NCBI RefSeq assembly: GCF_014839805.1
Contig: NC_051134.1
Location: 14,229,170 to 14,293,169, forward strand
DNA: 64,000 bases
Direction of reading: 5' to 3'
DNA from: Manduca sexta
Lineage: Eukaryota; Arthropoda; Insecta; Lepidoptera; Sphingidae
The notes under the pieces were generated by a model. That model was not told where the DNA came from. It was given only the letters and a program-made list of their open reading frames with translations, and did not search any database. Below are positions 47,420-60,876 of the stretch, one piece after another; position 1 is the first letter of the stretch; the number at the start of each line of letters is the position of its first letter. A program made the position numbers and the translations under genes.

Positions 47420-49750
47420 CTGTTATTTTTTGCTTCTGTTGCTCTTACGAAGACTCGCCATATAAGATTTTCTGCAATATCTATAATATACAGACATCGG
47501 TGTGTAACAATTTTATTATATCTAAAGATTGGTCAATTGATTTCGATTCATGATCGCTCGCGCCTTTGTGTGAGTATAAAATTGATTGTAATTTCTCGTT
47601 ACTTTTATACATTTGTATGGTTTAGTCTATTGACCATTTAGATTTCCAAACATTTTTAAATTGAAAGAAGGTAAGGTCAAATTGAGAAGTGTTTTTTAGA
47701 GTAGGTAAATATAATTGTAAAAGGTGTGTAATACAGCAAGTTCCAGATAAGCGATGTCATGAAAACCTTTGTGAAACGTAGACTTTTTTTATCTAGCGTC
47801 ACTGTGAATATATTATGGTATTTGAAGATGATGGTGGTTGTCATCATATTCCATTTCATCATCACCTACTTCAAACATTCACATATTGTGACATAGCTAG
47901 GACGTTCCAATTACTTTGAGAACACAAAGCAATATCTCATACTAATAAGCTTATTTAGAAGCTTTAATTAATTATTTTGGTACATTTAATTTTATTGGTA
48001 GTTTTGCATAAAAACACGTTCCTAAATTGTTGAGTTATAATATCATTAAAACTTGAACATTAAATTTTTTGTCAGACGTCGATTTTTTTGGAAACATGAG
48101 CTTATTTTAGTTCTATATATATTAAAATTATACTTTATAATTACCTACATAAAGCAAATAATAATCTAAAACAGTCTTAATTAATAATAATATCATCTTC
48201 TTGTTTTTTTCGTAAGAGAATTTGCTTCTCATTAAAAACATATACGCGAACATATTTTAAATAATATATGTGGCTTTATTTCATCGACCTCTAACGTTAA
48301 TTATAGTTAAAATATTTATTGGTTGCGCCGCGCCGTGGACAAAGAGAACCTACGCGGATGACTAATGGCAGTGAGCCTATTGACTTGTTACGGAATTAAT
48401 TAGAATAGACGCCTGTATTCAATTAAGTTACAAAATCGTAGTAATTTTTTATTGTCTCGTGGATTTAAAATAAATGTGTTACGGAGTTATTTGGAAGAGT
48501 CACGCAGTTCATTGCGTGTAGGTTGAAAACACATAACTGGTTAAGTTCTTTCTATTTGATGACGAATATGAATTCGTTGTGTAGTAATGCAAATATATAA
48601 ATCAATGCATTCCCTAATCTAGTGATCAAATTAAACTAAATATTCAGTCAGATGGTGAATATGTACTACTACTACTTCTTATTTTATATTAAGAATCAAT
48701 TACATTTCTTCTGGCTATTATTCCGACCTAGGAAAATCAGTATGGAATTAGAAGCTTCCTAATTTCACCAAAAATATTCTCCGAGCGCTGGACCAGACAC
48801 TCTGGAGGTAGACACCACCGCGCTACTAGTTGTAGTATGTTGTTGTAGTTCCCTGCGTACCTCCTGCACCAGTCATCAGAACCAACTTGCATGGATCATG
48901 CGCAGTCCAAGCGAGAGTGCGGTGCGTGTTGGAACTTAATTTGGCCATATTTACTCCCTGACCCTGACATTGTATTTTCTCCCTTGTCTAGTAAACGTTT
49001 TGCATATTTATATACTTTTGTTTCAATACGGCCCTCTAGCGGAAACGTGACAAATAGTACGCAAACGCAATACAAAATTTAATAATAGCGATCAGAAATA
49101 CTTTTCAGTCGGCCCCGTTAAATATTTATTAACGTTTAAATTTATTTTATTTTTAGCATTGGATTTGTAATACAATTAATAAGATTTAAATTATTTACTA
49201 AACTGTTTAAATTTTACCAGTTTTACGCAACAATATACTAGAATACGATATTGCGACATGAATACCGTCACATTCAAAACAATCCTTCAACTTTACTATA
49301 GTTAACTCATAATTAACTCGGACAATCTGACTATCATCTAATAAAAAGGCCAAGGTGATACAAAGACATCTTTTGCGTATCGAACACGGTCAAACATATG
49401 CACAAAAAACATGAATCGAATATTTAACTAAATTTAGCTGCTATTATGCTAATCTTATAAGATTTTGCTACGATAACTCTGATTTGACTATTCTGTCGCT
49501 AATAGTTTATCTTTTAGAAACTGCCACCGACTGTCGAAATATATCCACTTAGCGCACTTGATCACCAATCTTCACTGGATTTGGTTGTTTTATCTGATAA
49601 TGTTCAGTTTTCAGGACTCTTTGTAACCTTTCTATAATATAAAACAAAAATGTTTACTACCCTATCCACGTATAATAGGAGTTACATAATATCATAAAGT
49701 TGTATAACTTACTTACTAAAATATTATGTATAACTTATTTATTATTATAG
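47420..49750. other. Intergenic stretch without a supported gene
   Basis: AT-rich. A moderately GC-rich patch at 48780-48960 contains no recognisable exon. A CTCF-like site occurs at 49030-49042 (GGCCCTCTAGCGG). Confidence 0.45.
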
Positions 49751-49757
49751 TTATACT

Positions 49758-49938
49758 CTTATAGATTGTAACTACTGGACATAGTGAGACTTAACATCTC
49801 ATGTCCCAGGATGGCGAGCGCAGTGGGATACCAAACAATACTTTGTAATTCAAGGTGTTGGATGGTGTTTCTACTGCTTATGGGTGGTCATATCGCTTAC
49901 CTTCAGGCGAACGGCTAGCTTGTCTCGTCTTCGAATGA
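49758..49938. repeat. Dispersed repeat, family E, copy 1
   Basis: Contains ACTACTGGACATAGTGAGAC, TCTCATGTCCCAGGATGG, GGTGTTGGATGGTGTTTCTA and CTTCAGGCGAACGGCTAGCT. The same blocks run in reverse order on the other strand at 56629-56793, and an end piece lies at about 1905-1945. Common type in Lepidoptera. Confidence 0.65.
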
Positions 49939-49949
49939 ATAAAAAAAAA

Positions 49950-50155
49950 ATTGCTCGCGGCTCTGCCCGCATGAAAGAGTTTTCCTAGAATAAATATCGT
50001 GCTATATATTATATCCCTGGATAAAAAAGATCTTCCCAGGGTCTCATACTACCTCCATACCAAATTTTATCGAAATGCATTTGGTAGTTTTTGAGTATAT
50101 CGCACTCAGCCAGACAGACGCCGCGAGGGACTTAATTTTATAATATGTAAGGATG
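49950..50155 (-). mobile_element. Helitron-like remnant
   Basis: Contains a minus-strand ATGCGGGCAGAGCCGCGAGC hairpin region and internal text shared with the other Helitron-type copies (ACCAAATTTTATCGAAATGC reversed). The terminal CTAG is not preserved. Confidence 0.45.
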
Positions 50156-50949
50156 TAGTACCATTATAGCTTCTTCTGAAGATATATTTTAATAAACTCA
50201 ATGTTCTTTTTGAAAAGATGCCATTACCTCCTCGTGGAACACTAAAATTAGCGTCGTTTACTATAAATAAATTTGTTTAACGAATGAAAATAAAAATACA
50301 ATATTTTATTTTTCATAGTTACTGCAAACTAAGGTGTGGGTGGAGGTAACTAAACTAATGAACTACATTGTCTTATTACTTTAAATGGCAATGCTGGTTT
50401 TTTCTTCGTCTGTACATTGGACACATGTAAATAACTAAGTGGGTGGATTCTCTATCTCGTTCACGTAGGTAGCAAATTTATCTTTTGTTTAAAGATTTCG
50501 TTTCGGCTTCGTTGATGAGTCTGTAAGTTTTAATTCTCGCCTTATAAGGCAACTGTGACATGCAGTATGCTTTGCATATAAGACCGATTTGGACAGTTCT
50601 TTAAAGCACACTCGTTTAAAAAGTTTTATTACCTTAAGACATCAGAATTGTGTTGTGTATTTTATTGAGAATGTCATGAATGTTTATAATCCGAACTTAT
50701 GCCTTAATTTCATTAGTTCTGTTTATATCTTTCGACTCTGGTTTTAGTACTTTATTTATTGTTTAAGTCAAGTTTCATATATATTTTCTCTAAAATATCT
50801 GTTTTCTTAAACAAATTCCAAATTAATTGTGTATTAACTATATCATAAAAATATTGGTACACATTTTATAATCACATCTTTAATCTAAGGGCTTTCGCGC
50901 AAATGTTAGTCAGAACCGTCCAAGTACGTGATATCACGTTTATTATGAA

Positions 50950-51627
50950 CTAGCTTCCGCTCGCAGCTTCGCCCGCGTGGATTTCGGACTTCAAAATGAA
51001 GGAGGTGCTCAATTTGTCGGGATGTTTTTTAAGTATGGTGGTATGCAGGTGGTCCGATTGTCCTGTCAGGGTCTGATGATGGGATCCTGGTGAAATCGAA
51101 GGAAGCTTATAGCATGATTCAGTATTCACGCGTGATGGCTTATTATTAGCGTATTTCATGTATAACTTTGGTGTTTCTATACCGATTTCTATGATTCCTT
51201 TTTATGGAATATTTAATAATGTTCACTTTTTTAATTAGGGATGACTGAGAGTGTTATAAACGTAAGAATAGTCAAATATAATGAGAAAGCTTCGAACTGC
51301 TAAGCTATCGGGAGTTACACGTGTTATTGTGAGTCAACCATAAAAGATAGACATATGCTGTCGTGGGATATTTTTTACATAATTTTAAGGAGAACATTTC
51401 CGTCATACATGATTTCTGCGTAGCTTTAACCATTAAGGTTGCACACGCGACGGAAGCTTAAAAATGGAGTAACTTCTCCCGTTTTCCCAACATTTCCCTT
51501 CACTGCTCTGCTCTTATTAATTGTAGCGTGATGAAAAGTATACTATAACCAGCACAGGAGTATGACAAATAATTGTACCAAGTTTCGTTAAAATCCGTCG
51601 AGTAGTTTTTGTTTCTATAACGGTTAT

Positions 51628-51672
<45 letters not shown>

Positions 51673-51815
51673 AAGACAGACAGACAGACAGACAAAAATT
51701 TTACTAATTGCATTTTTGGCATCAGTATCGATCCCTAATCACCCCCTGATAGTTATTTTGGAAATATATTTCATGTACAGAATTGACCTCTCTACAGATT
51801 TATTATAAGTATAGA
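50950..51815 (-). mobile_element. Complete non-autonomous Helitron (866 bp)
   Basis: On the minus strand it starts TCTATACTTATAATAAATCT at 51815, preceded by A, and ends GCGGGCGAAGCTGCGAGCGG, then CTAG at 50953-50950, followed by T. This gives the A/T insertion site without duplication that is typical of Helitrons. No Rep/helicase frame is present, so it depends on an autonomous partner. It carries a CAGA microsatellite (51627-51694). Confidence 0.8.
51627..51694 (+). repeat. (CAGA)n microsatellite
   Basis: About 17 tetranucleotide units of CAGA/ACAG with one interruption (GAAAGACAGA), embedded in the Helitron. Confidence 0.97.
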
Positions 51816-54400
51816 TAGACTAGATCCGATTTTACCCTTTGTGATATCATTGTTATGAATTATCATTCCAGTTAAAATGACCGTCATCAGATTGGTCATC
51901 GAGGTGTAGATTTTCTCAAGTAGTTATTAGCCTTGTTTAAGTGTATAATTTTAGATTTTCTAGTTACTATTATTGAGATCATTCGGTATTTATTTATTGC
52001 AGGATCTATTGAAAATAATAAGTTTAATTTTTTTGCATTGCCACTATTTATATTGTCCAAGCTGTTAACGTTACTATTTTAAAATTAAATTATTTTTCGG
52101 ATTTTATCGCGGTGACTTCATGGTCATGGTTCCCCCGTGACCTTGAAAGCTGAAAAGTCTTCGAAACGTCGGGAGAAAACTAAAATAATAATTTTAATGT
52201 CTAACATTCGCGTAAACATAATAAATTATTACCGTTACTATTTTCACATTATTTGCATTTGTATAAAATCTCCTTATACTTAAAAGTCAATTTATATATT
52301 CCAAGGTACTATGTATTTTGTTTTATTTACAACACCAGTTAGAAGTCGTAATACGTAAGCATGCAATCCTAAAATGTGTGGCTACTCATTATTTTTATTT
52401 ATTTATTATTCAGCATATCAACATTGCGAACGCAGACATGAATATTAGGAGAATAAGTTAAGCGTTCTAATCTAGCGTTTACAATAATAAATGCAATGCC
52501 TTACTAAAGTCTACTTAAATTACATATCTTCTAGAAAGCTAAAGAGGAAGAACAATTTGGACAAATGTTATCTAAGTTCTAGGCCGATGAACTTTACCAT
52601 GCACTTTATACACATCATCCAATTTTATAATATGTTATAACACGAACTATTTTAATGATTTAGGGCCTGTGTCACAAATTTTAAGTAAATTTATTAATCA
52701 ATTATCGTATCAAACAGATAATGTAGATAGAACTAATTTTATTTCCATTTATTTGGAAACATAGATCAGAGTGTGTGTTTTGTATTTGGTCAGGCTATAG
52801 TTATGTGATGAGTAACATTTACAGAGAAGTTATGAAACTAGCCCTTATTGTTATGCAAAACTAAAGCAATAGCAAACAGTACACAAAATTACTTTACAAT
52901 AGTTTACGAAGTCTAGTACTGAAATAGTGACGGTATTCAGATATTAATATAATGTAAATTACTATAGAATATATAAATATTCTATAATAATAATATATTA
53001 CAGTATGTTATCACAATAATCTCTTTAACATGATTTCGGCATAGAATTAATCAGATGGTTTAAATTTTACATTTAATTACCACTTTGTAAATAATGTGTG
53101 ATATATTTGCATAGTTGTGCAAAATATTGGACATATTTTATTAAGATAATATTATTATTTAATATAATTGGTATAATAAACATTCAGTTTTAATTTATAC
53201 AACAAAACGAAAACAAAGGCTTCCTCCATTAGCCAACATTTAAAAATGAGTCAAACTCTAAGTATTTGGGCATTATCCGTCTCACACAGTTACTCAATAA
53301 ATTTAACAAAGAGATTTTGTGTGAGATACAATTTAGCCAAAGACGGCGATAGGCCTTGTAGCCCACACATAGGCAGTATTGGTTGTTTTAACGTGGGTAA
53401 TTGTCGTCTTATTAAGAACTGCGCTGGACAGCTCAGCCCACGTATTAGTTGAGTTAATTGACTTTTTTTCACATATTTTTTGTGTTTGTCACAGTTTGTT
53501 TAAGTGACACCGCGTATAGAGACCCTTGGGTCTGCCTTCCTACGCATTAGTTTTTGACATCTGCAAATATTTTACAAAGAGAGAATAATATAAGTTACGA
53601 AGCTTAGTAATGGGACCGGTTTGGAAAACGTCAGCTCTTGGTACATTTTGAAGGTTAGGTGACGATTTCTTGGAATATCATTTTGCTGATTTGTATCATG
53701 ACTCGTCTGGGTTAACAAATTTGGCGCATATATACCATATTTTGATTTTTATTGAATTATTACAATAATTACAGATAAATATCTAAACAAATGAGGTTTA
53801 GATTTTTAATTCTTACTTTTTATAAGAAAAAACCATATAAAGTGAATACTTCAATTTACAATTCCGTGAACATAAGAATTGTTGTTAATATAAAGTAATT
53901 ATGGAAACGTTCGCACCAACACACCTTGCAAACGTTTGATTACTGGAAAAAAACAAGACAATAAAAGTACTTAACAAAGTTCATCCTGCGGAAGAGATGT
54001 GTGGAGAGTTTTGTCTATTGCCCATCAGCAGGTCACATAAACCGGCTTGCCCAATGTCATGCAACTGAAAATGAACTTTAATAAACAGTTTTAGTGTTGT
54101 GTTTCATGTAAGTCAGATAAAGGTGACTGTATCCTCGTTCCTAAACACCTGTCCTTACTAAATATCTGCAAGAAAGTCGCATTCATTCTCGTATAGGTGA
54201 TCTCTATATCGGTTTGGTAGCAAAATCTTGATAAAAAACCACTATACTCATATTATTTAAATAGCAGTTTAGCTATTACGTTTCATGAAGCTAGTAACAT
54301 TGAGATAACACTGTCTCTTTGAATCCGAGAATCAAAAATTTACTATAGCCTCTGCTCTTAGTATTATAGTTCCATATGATCCCGTGTTATTTTCATTGCC
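51816..54400. other. Intergenic stretch without a supported gene
   Basis: AT-rich. TCTTCGAAACGTCGGG near 52157 is a fragment of a common insect repeat. A 68-codon plus-strand frame at 53246-53452 is open on both strands and unrecognised. Confidence 0.45.
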
Positions 54401-54410
54401 TTTCCTGTAG

Positions 54411-54897
54411 TTGTCTATGTTCTATATTAAGGGGCTCCTTTTGCCGCATTTAGTATGTAGTAGATCGGGCATGCGTGGTATGCCGGCTATGGGTCTAGCC
54501 AGCCCAACCTTTCCAGAAGCGCAGGATACAACCACGCAGGATTTCTCCACACCAAATGCACGCCCATGCATGGTGGCACATTTTCCACGACCCTAGGCAC
54601 ACAGCTCAGTGTGTATAACCTCATGGTAGCTAAATACACATTGAGGCCTATAAGGGTTCGCGAACATTTGCCTCTCCCTTCCAACTATCCTAAGATGGCT
54701 CCTTCTCCTCCCTTCTTCCTCCCAGGTCCTGAGACCGGATAGCCGTGAGTCGCCAGCGTACCGTCCGCTGGCACCCTAGGTGATAACGGTAGGGCCTACC
54801 AATTCCTCACAGGGACTGCCGTGGTTGCTAAGCCGGGAGATCGCTTGTACACCGTTTGCAGGTGATAACCACGGCAGATTTCCAATAAAAAAAAAAC
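54411..54897 (+). mobile_element. Probable retroposed element or LINE 3' end with poly(A)
   Basis: A GC-richer block of about 480 bases, unlike its AT-rich flanks, ends in AATAAAAAAAAAAC at 54884-54897, as retroposed 3' ends do. No reverse transcriptase segment is recognisable. It could be a non-LTR retrotransposon 3' UTR or a processed transcript copy. Confidence 0.4.
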
Positions 54898-54899
54898 AT

Positions 54900-56620
54900 G
54901 CAGGATTCCTGTGAACATAATCATCATATTAAATTAAACTCAATGTAACATTGTGTCTAAAACAAAACAGATGATGTAAGAGATCCTTGAGTACACAGAT
55001 TGTGCACGTTTATTATTTAGCTGCGTGTAAATTACACAAACACTATGGAGATATAAATCGATTGACATAGGACTGGATATTTGCATATAATCTATTGTGT
55101 TGTGATCGATTACCGTCCTATGTGATGTCACTCCACCTTAAGCAACTGCAGGTTACAGTAAATTTGTGTTCAGTGGTAAAGGTTAACATAGAGGTTGTTA
55201 TAGTATCAAATCCATTAAAAGAGTATAATTCTGGCAGAGACTTCTCTCTTTAGTTGACATTACATTTTAATACTTGGTCTAATATTGCTAATCAGATCTA
55301 CGTACTACACAGGATCTGATCGAGCCAGCGATCAGATACAATATCTAAATAGATTACCTTATAATACTTTGAAATTTTGAAGTATTCAAAGGCTACATTC
55401 TCACATTGCCTAATGTCAGTAATTTAAATTAAAAATCTTTGTTTATAAAGCAACTGATCTTGACCAGGAATCCAGCGATGTCAAATACCACGGAAAATAC
55501 TATGTCCTACCAACCTACGGCAAAGCTAATATGTCCCAACACCAAACAATAGAAACGGGTGTTAATTATGGTCCTAATTATAATATTATCTTACTGATTA
55601 TAATTTCACAAGCCAGCCATTCTTAAAGGCCATCCAGCGCATCTAATCATTCAGTGAAGCGTGGTTATTACGCAAAAACCCAGTTGTGACAAATAGGTAC
55701 AAACAAACAAACACTACCGTAGTGATGCAAGTGTGAAACAAAGTATCATAATTACCATCTTACTGCATAATTATTATTCTAGAAGGCGTTTACACTTTGT
55801 AACGTTTCTTGTGTACTTTTTTGTTTTATATTTTATATAATTGCTCGATACTCATTAATATACGACATATGCAACGAAATATGAGTTAATTTTAATTGTT
55901 TTTGTTGTTTTTTGTGTTAATACTTAATTCAATTACTCATGTTTGATTAAATTTTAATGCTATTCATGATTACTGACTTGTAAAAAGTCTGATATGTGCC
56001 GACATTAGTCGTGGTGCCAGGATCAAAGCTACGGCGTCTTTTATTATAGTTGATTCATCATTTACTGCGACACGGAGACTGTAGATCAGTGAATTAATAT
56101 AACACTTATTAAAGGTACTTAAGTATGTGTCTTTCGATATGCATTTCGCTAGTCGTTTCCGTCTTTTCAAAATAAATGTAATTTCTCTTAGTCACCTTTA
56201 CATAGCAGTTACAAATATACTAATAGCCTTATTAGTGATTTATTTGAACTATTTTAGCCCGTTACTCTTTCCAGTTTATCTTTCACGTGTATTGAATATT
56301 ATAATTAATACCCAATAGTAATAACTGATATAAAACCATATAATTGACGAACATCGCAAGGTGTGTGGTCAAAGGTAATATATAAAATAGCAATCGACCA
56401 AGCTATTTCGGTGTCCGATGTGGGATCTTTGTTATGATCCATGTGTTCTCGTGCTCGTTTTGTATCATTACCTGCCGTGCGAGTCACGGGCTTGGGACGC
56501 GACGCCGACGCGTTGTCACGGAGTTGCGCACTGACGTTTGTACACGCTCAGAAAAACCGCGCATTTGCCGTCAATTGTATCCAATCTGCAGGTTTTAATA
56601 TCTTGTATTTTTTATTGCTT
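54900..56620. other. Intergenic stretch without a supported gene
   Basis: AT-rich apart from a GC-rich patch at about 56440-56580 (GACGCGACGCCGACGCGTTG). No exon or repeat family recognised. Confidence 0.45.
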
Positions 56621-56628
56621 TGTACGAC

Positions 56629-56793
56629 GAGACGAGCTTGCTATTTGCCTGATGGCAAGTGATACGACCGCCCATAAACAGAAGAAACATCATCCACCGG
56701 CTTGAATTACAAAGTATTGTTTGGTATTCCACGGCGCTCGGCACCCTGAGACATGAGATGTTAAGTCTTATTATGTCCAGTAGTTCTACTGTA
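56629..56793. repeat. Dispersed repeat, family E, copy 2
   Basis: Inverted copy relative to 49758-49938: GCCTGATGGCAAGTGATACG, ATCATCCACCGGCTTGAATT, ATTGTTTGGTATTCCACGGC and CATGAGATGTTAAGTC. Confidence 0.65.
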
Positions 56794-57510
56794 TAATATT
56801 TGATTAGCTCAGTTAGTTATTTATAATGGACAGTAAATTCAATTTTGTCTAAAATGAAATCCATAAGTCGATAGATCATGTGTGATAATATTTTAATAAC
56901 ATTAATAACCTTTTTATTAACTTACGCGACCGGTGTAACAGGACGGTTATAGAAAAAAAAATCTACTGTAGCGTTTTTTCACGCTCAGTGAGATTTCAAT
57001 CCAAATGGAGCGTTCAGTCGTCCGCAAGAGCGTGTGAATGCGCTAGTGTACAAAGCCTGATTTTGTCTTATTGGGCAATGAGAATGATATGCAGCAACAA
57101 AAGGGTTCCAAGAAGCACCCGTCTCGACTTGTCCGTCCCATTGACTCACTATACATGTTGGTTAATAATAACCATACTGCCTTTTACAGGCATTAACGTT
57201 TGCTAAGTTTCATTCCGTCAGAATAATGTATGAATGGTCTACTAATTTTATAAGAGGTTACATAATGTAGATTACATCTATGTTAAAATTTAGAATTAAT
57301 ATAACATATGTTATGTTTGTTGACTTCTAATAACGTGAGATATTAGCATTATCATACTTCACACGCTTTAAGCCGATATAAAAACAGTGCTCTATGAATC
57401 TTTTATAGAATACAAGCTACTAACTGCGACTCTGTTCGGTAGGTAGGTCTGATAGGTTCATACAATTAGGTACAACTAATCAAAAAAAAAAGAAATACTA
57501 CTTCTTAATA

Positions 57511-58499
57511 GGGGAGCGAGGGGTTATGGGGTCCTGCGGGTTATGGGAGCGGTGTGACTATAGGCATAAATAGGACTCGTATGCGCTCAGGCGCCACTCG
57601 GAAGCGTTCGTCTAACATAGACTCGGTTCGCCCCACTCGCTTGACTTGACAGTGCCACGCATTCCGTCGCGAGAGAAGGTCGTCGGTTTTTCGCTCCATG
57701 CTTATAATATTTCACGACATTCCAAACCCCAAGTAAGTATCAAAATACATATTTATTGCAATTTATGTACATTAATATTATGGACAGATCTATCTAATTT
57801 TATGTTCCTGAATTTAAATTGTGATAGCAAGCTAGGTAATTATGTTTTCGTTGTAAATCTAAGATGGTGGTCGCTGGTTAACAGGAGCCTACGTCGCTCT
57901 CATTAACCCATCATAGCTCTCATAACCCCATATATCTAAAACGTATTGCGTGAAAATTTATTTGAAAGTGGTGATGACACAACTGAAGGAGAAGATTTTC
58001 ATGATATTTGCGATGATGAGTCTGAATACACAGAGGAAGAAGCTTTGTGTGCCATCTGCCTTGATACGGGCAAAGATAATGAATTGTGGTTCCGTTGCAG
58101 AAGTTGCGGGAGCTGGGCACATCAGGAATGTTCTGGTTCTGATGATCCAGCTGCTTATATTTGTGCTTTTTGATTGGATTCTTAATAGTAATTGATTAAT
58201 ATATGATTGAGTCTGATTTGTAACAATAATTTGAGACTGATTTAATATAAAAGTTCCTATGAAATATACATAATGAATATAAGCTCTCATTTCCCACAAT
58301 GGAGGGCAATGAGAGCGTTATTGTTTTTTTGAAAAAAGTTTAATAGCTGAAAAATGGCTTATTGTAAAACATTGAAATTATGATTATGTTGTAGTTAGAT
58401 AATTAAGGTTCATGTTCCTGATTAAAAAAAACTATACTTTCTACAAATTTGAGTTTTATTAACAATTTCCCTTAGTAGGACCCAATTCCCCCGCTCCCC
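57511..58499 (+). mobile_element. Internally deleted DNA transposon, TA-flanked, pogo/Tc1-like
   Basis: The left end GGGGAGCGAGGGGTTATGGG and the right end (minus strand) GGGGAGCGGGGGAATTGGGT form terminal inverted repeats, each side flanked by TA, the Tc1/mariner/pogo-type target duplication. The 989-bp element keeps a 5' leader with a GTAAGT donor (57733) and a zinc-finger-coding 3' piece, but no DDE catalytic domain, so it cannot move on its own. Confidence 0.78.
57946..58173 (+). pseudogene. Transposase C-terminal PHD-type zinc finger remnant
   Basis: Frame with an acidic stretch (DDESEYTEEE) followed by CAICLDTGKDNELWFRCRSC, then WAHQECSG and AAYICAF, stop. The CxxC, CxxC, HxxC and C spacing is that of the PHD-like finger found at the C terminus of many insect pogo-like (DDE_1) transposases; the last expected Cys is missing because the frame stops at ICAF. 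It lies inside the inverted-repeat element, next to its right end. The catalytic DDE domain is deleted. An upstream in-frame start is probably not the original one. Confidence 0.75.
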
Positions 58500-58519
58500 T
58501 ATATTTATTAACTTACTAA

Positions 58520-60870
58520 TCAGGCGGTTTGCGAAATAATAAGTAGACAGACTAATTCACATTAATCACAATGGGAAGAATAGTTCAGGAACCCATAAAA
58601 CACAAACATACAAAGAAACGTGAATTTTTATTAGATAATGATTGCCTGCCTTGACCTTCATTGCTTGAGAGTCAATGTGCCCAATATTTGCCAAAAACTT
58701 TTTCAAACGTCATTAATAGATTTAGATGTGTTAAGAGACATAATTATATCCGCAACACATACTTTCATATCTATCAAATCTGCATCAACAACTCGTTTGA
58801 CATATTACTTCTAGTCAAACAAATGACATTTAAGACTCAATTAATTAATCTAATAATATTTAGTCATAAGTATATTCAAGTATATTTTATTAGCAAATAT
58901 CTTACAGACACCTACTAATCGTTTTTGCATTCGTGATTAAATGATCTGTGTAATTATATATTATGTATATAAGGACTTAAAAAAATATTTAAATTATGAG
59001 GAAATGTCATTCACCTTCAAATAAAATTTTAGAAAACCAGGCTATTTTAACTCTAGTTTTATAATGATTTCTAATGTTTACGTGAATGTTAGACATTGAA
59101 TATTAATTCATTTACGGATTTTATATACCAAGCACTTGTCAACATTTATTCGGAAGTAGTTTAACGTTAGAATTCTAGGAAACTTATTTTATTTTATTTT
59201 TTATTAATGCCACTGGTCTAATTGTCACATATGAATTTTAAAACAATAAATCAGTTTTATTAGTGTTTTGCGTCCCTATATTATTAAAACTTTACATTCG
59301 TTGTATATTTATTATGTTCTTATTAGGTTTTCAAAAGTAAATATTTACTTTATTATACTGCAAGAAGAATTTGATTTATAAGGAAAATACATACAATGTA
59401 TTTCTATTTCGATATCATGACATAACTCGTAAGTTCATCTTTAATCCCGTAACCGTCTCTCTGGTTAATATATAGTTAATTTCTAGCAATCAAAGTGCTA
59501 GTTCGCGGGGCACGTCACTTCAGTGATTTGCGGTACGCAGCAGGGCCCCTTATGCAATTCACTTTCACCGTGCGTTAAAGAGAGAGTCCCTAAGATTGCC
59601 TATTACTAGATTACCTTGCGAAGTTGGGAAAATAAGAAAGTGTGTAATGTGTCCCTCTCAGTGTATAGGACATGAATGCGGTTGATTTCACTGAGCTAAA
59701 CCAGCGCTTGGTACCGTTCTTACGATGAAACGGATAGATATATGCTTGCATAATTTATAAACGCTGGCTTCTAGAATTATGTTTAAACTGTACGTGAATG
59801 TCCATTGCCGCTCTTTATTTTTAAACGACAGTACAAGGAACACAGAAATGTTACGTTTATTTGGGTGGCGACCTCAGCGCGATGAGCAAGGTTGTTCCGC
59901 TCTGACTGTAGGAAGAAGGAAAATAATTCGCAATTGTTGCCATAAGAGGCAGCCTTGTTCGCGCCTGAGACGCTCCTCGTGATGTGTTGAGCTAAAACAA
60001 CTCATCTTACTTGACTCATTCTCCCGTGTTTAACTGCGATAGAATAGTACAAACTTGTCGTGTTTGTGCAGTTTGTTTTATTTATTGTAAGGTTGTTTAA
60101 GTGATTCAATGCTTTGGTGATAGTTTGTCACGTTAAACATTGTCGAGAACATCGACATTTCTCGTATAACTAACTATAAAGGTATGAAAATCTCGAGCAA
60201 AATGTTTAAAAACTCCCCCGTGTTTGTTTAATAATAATAAGTAGAATTTAATTAGCTGTCTAGGACGTTGTTTGAGTCATTTAAAATATGATTCAGTAGC
60301 ATTTAGATCCACAATGAACGTTCAATGTTATATAACATGCATATTATATTAAGAAAACTTGATCCCTAAACGGTCGTGCGTTCTCCACCGTAAAATTACA
60401 CGTTGTATATTGGGTCTGCTTTTTATTAAATTCGCGGTATATTGCAAACGGCAAGATTCGTAGAAATGATTACATCAAACATCATTTTGTTTCACGCGTA
60501 TTTTCCAGACCATAAAATTTTGGTATATAAGTTTAGTTCTTTGACCTCTTGGAATGGTATTATAAATCACTAATAGTTTCATTGGTGAAGAGGTGAGATA
60601 TTGATATTTCTCTTCCGTCACATAGAGCTGTCCAGACAGAGTTAGTGGGCATTTATAACGCGCTTCTAACGCTACTGAAACGTATGATTAAGGCGATACA
60701 GTCGGCAACTGTCTATGTTAGTAACTTGTGTAGCAGACGGGCGTTTTCAGTGCTTTTTAAAAACAGATGTTGGTAGTATAAACTACGCTGTCTGCATAGA
60801 CCCTAACATGAATACTTACGTTGATTTTAACAGACTAAATTGATTATGATTACCTACTTCCTAACCGAAT
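58520..60870. other. Intergenic stretch without a supported gene
   Basis: AT-rich, with a moderately GC-rich block at 59490-60000 that contains a 67-codon plus frame (59779-59982) rich in Arg and Cys but unrecognised. This block could be an upstream exon or promoter of the gene ending at 63082, but nothing proves it. Confidence 0.4.
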
Positions 60871-60876
60871 TTCTAC

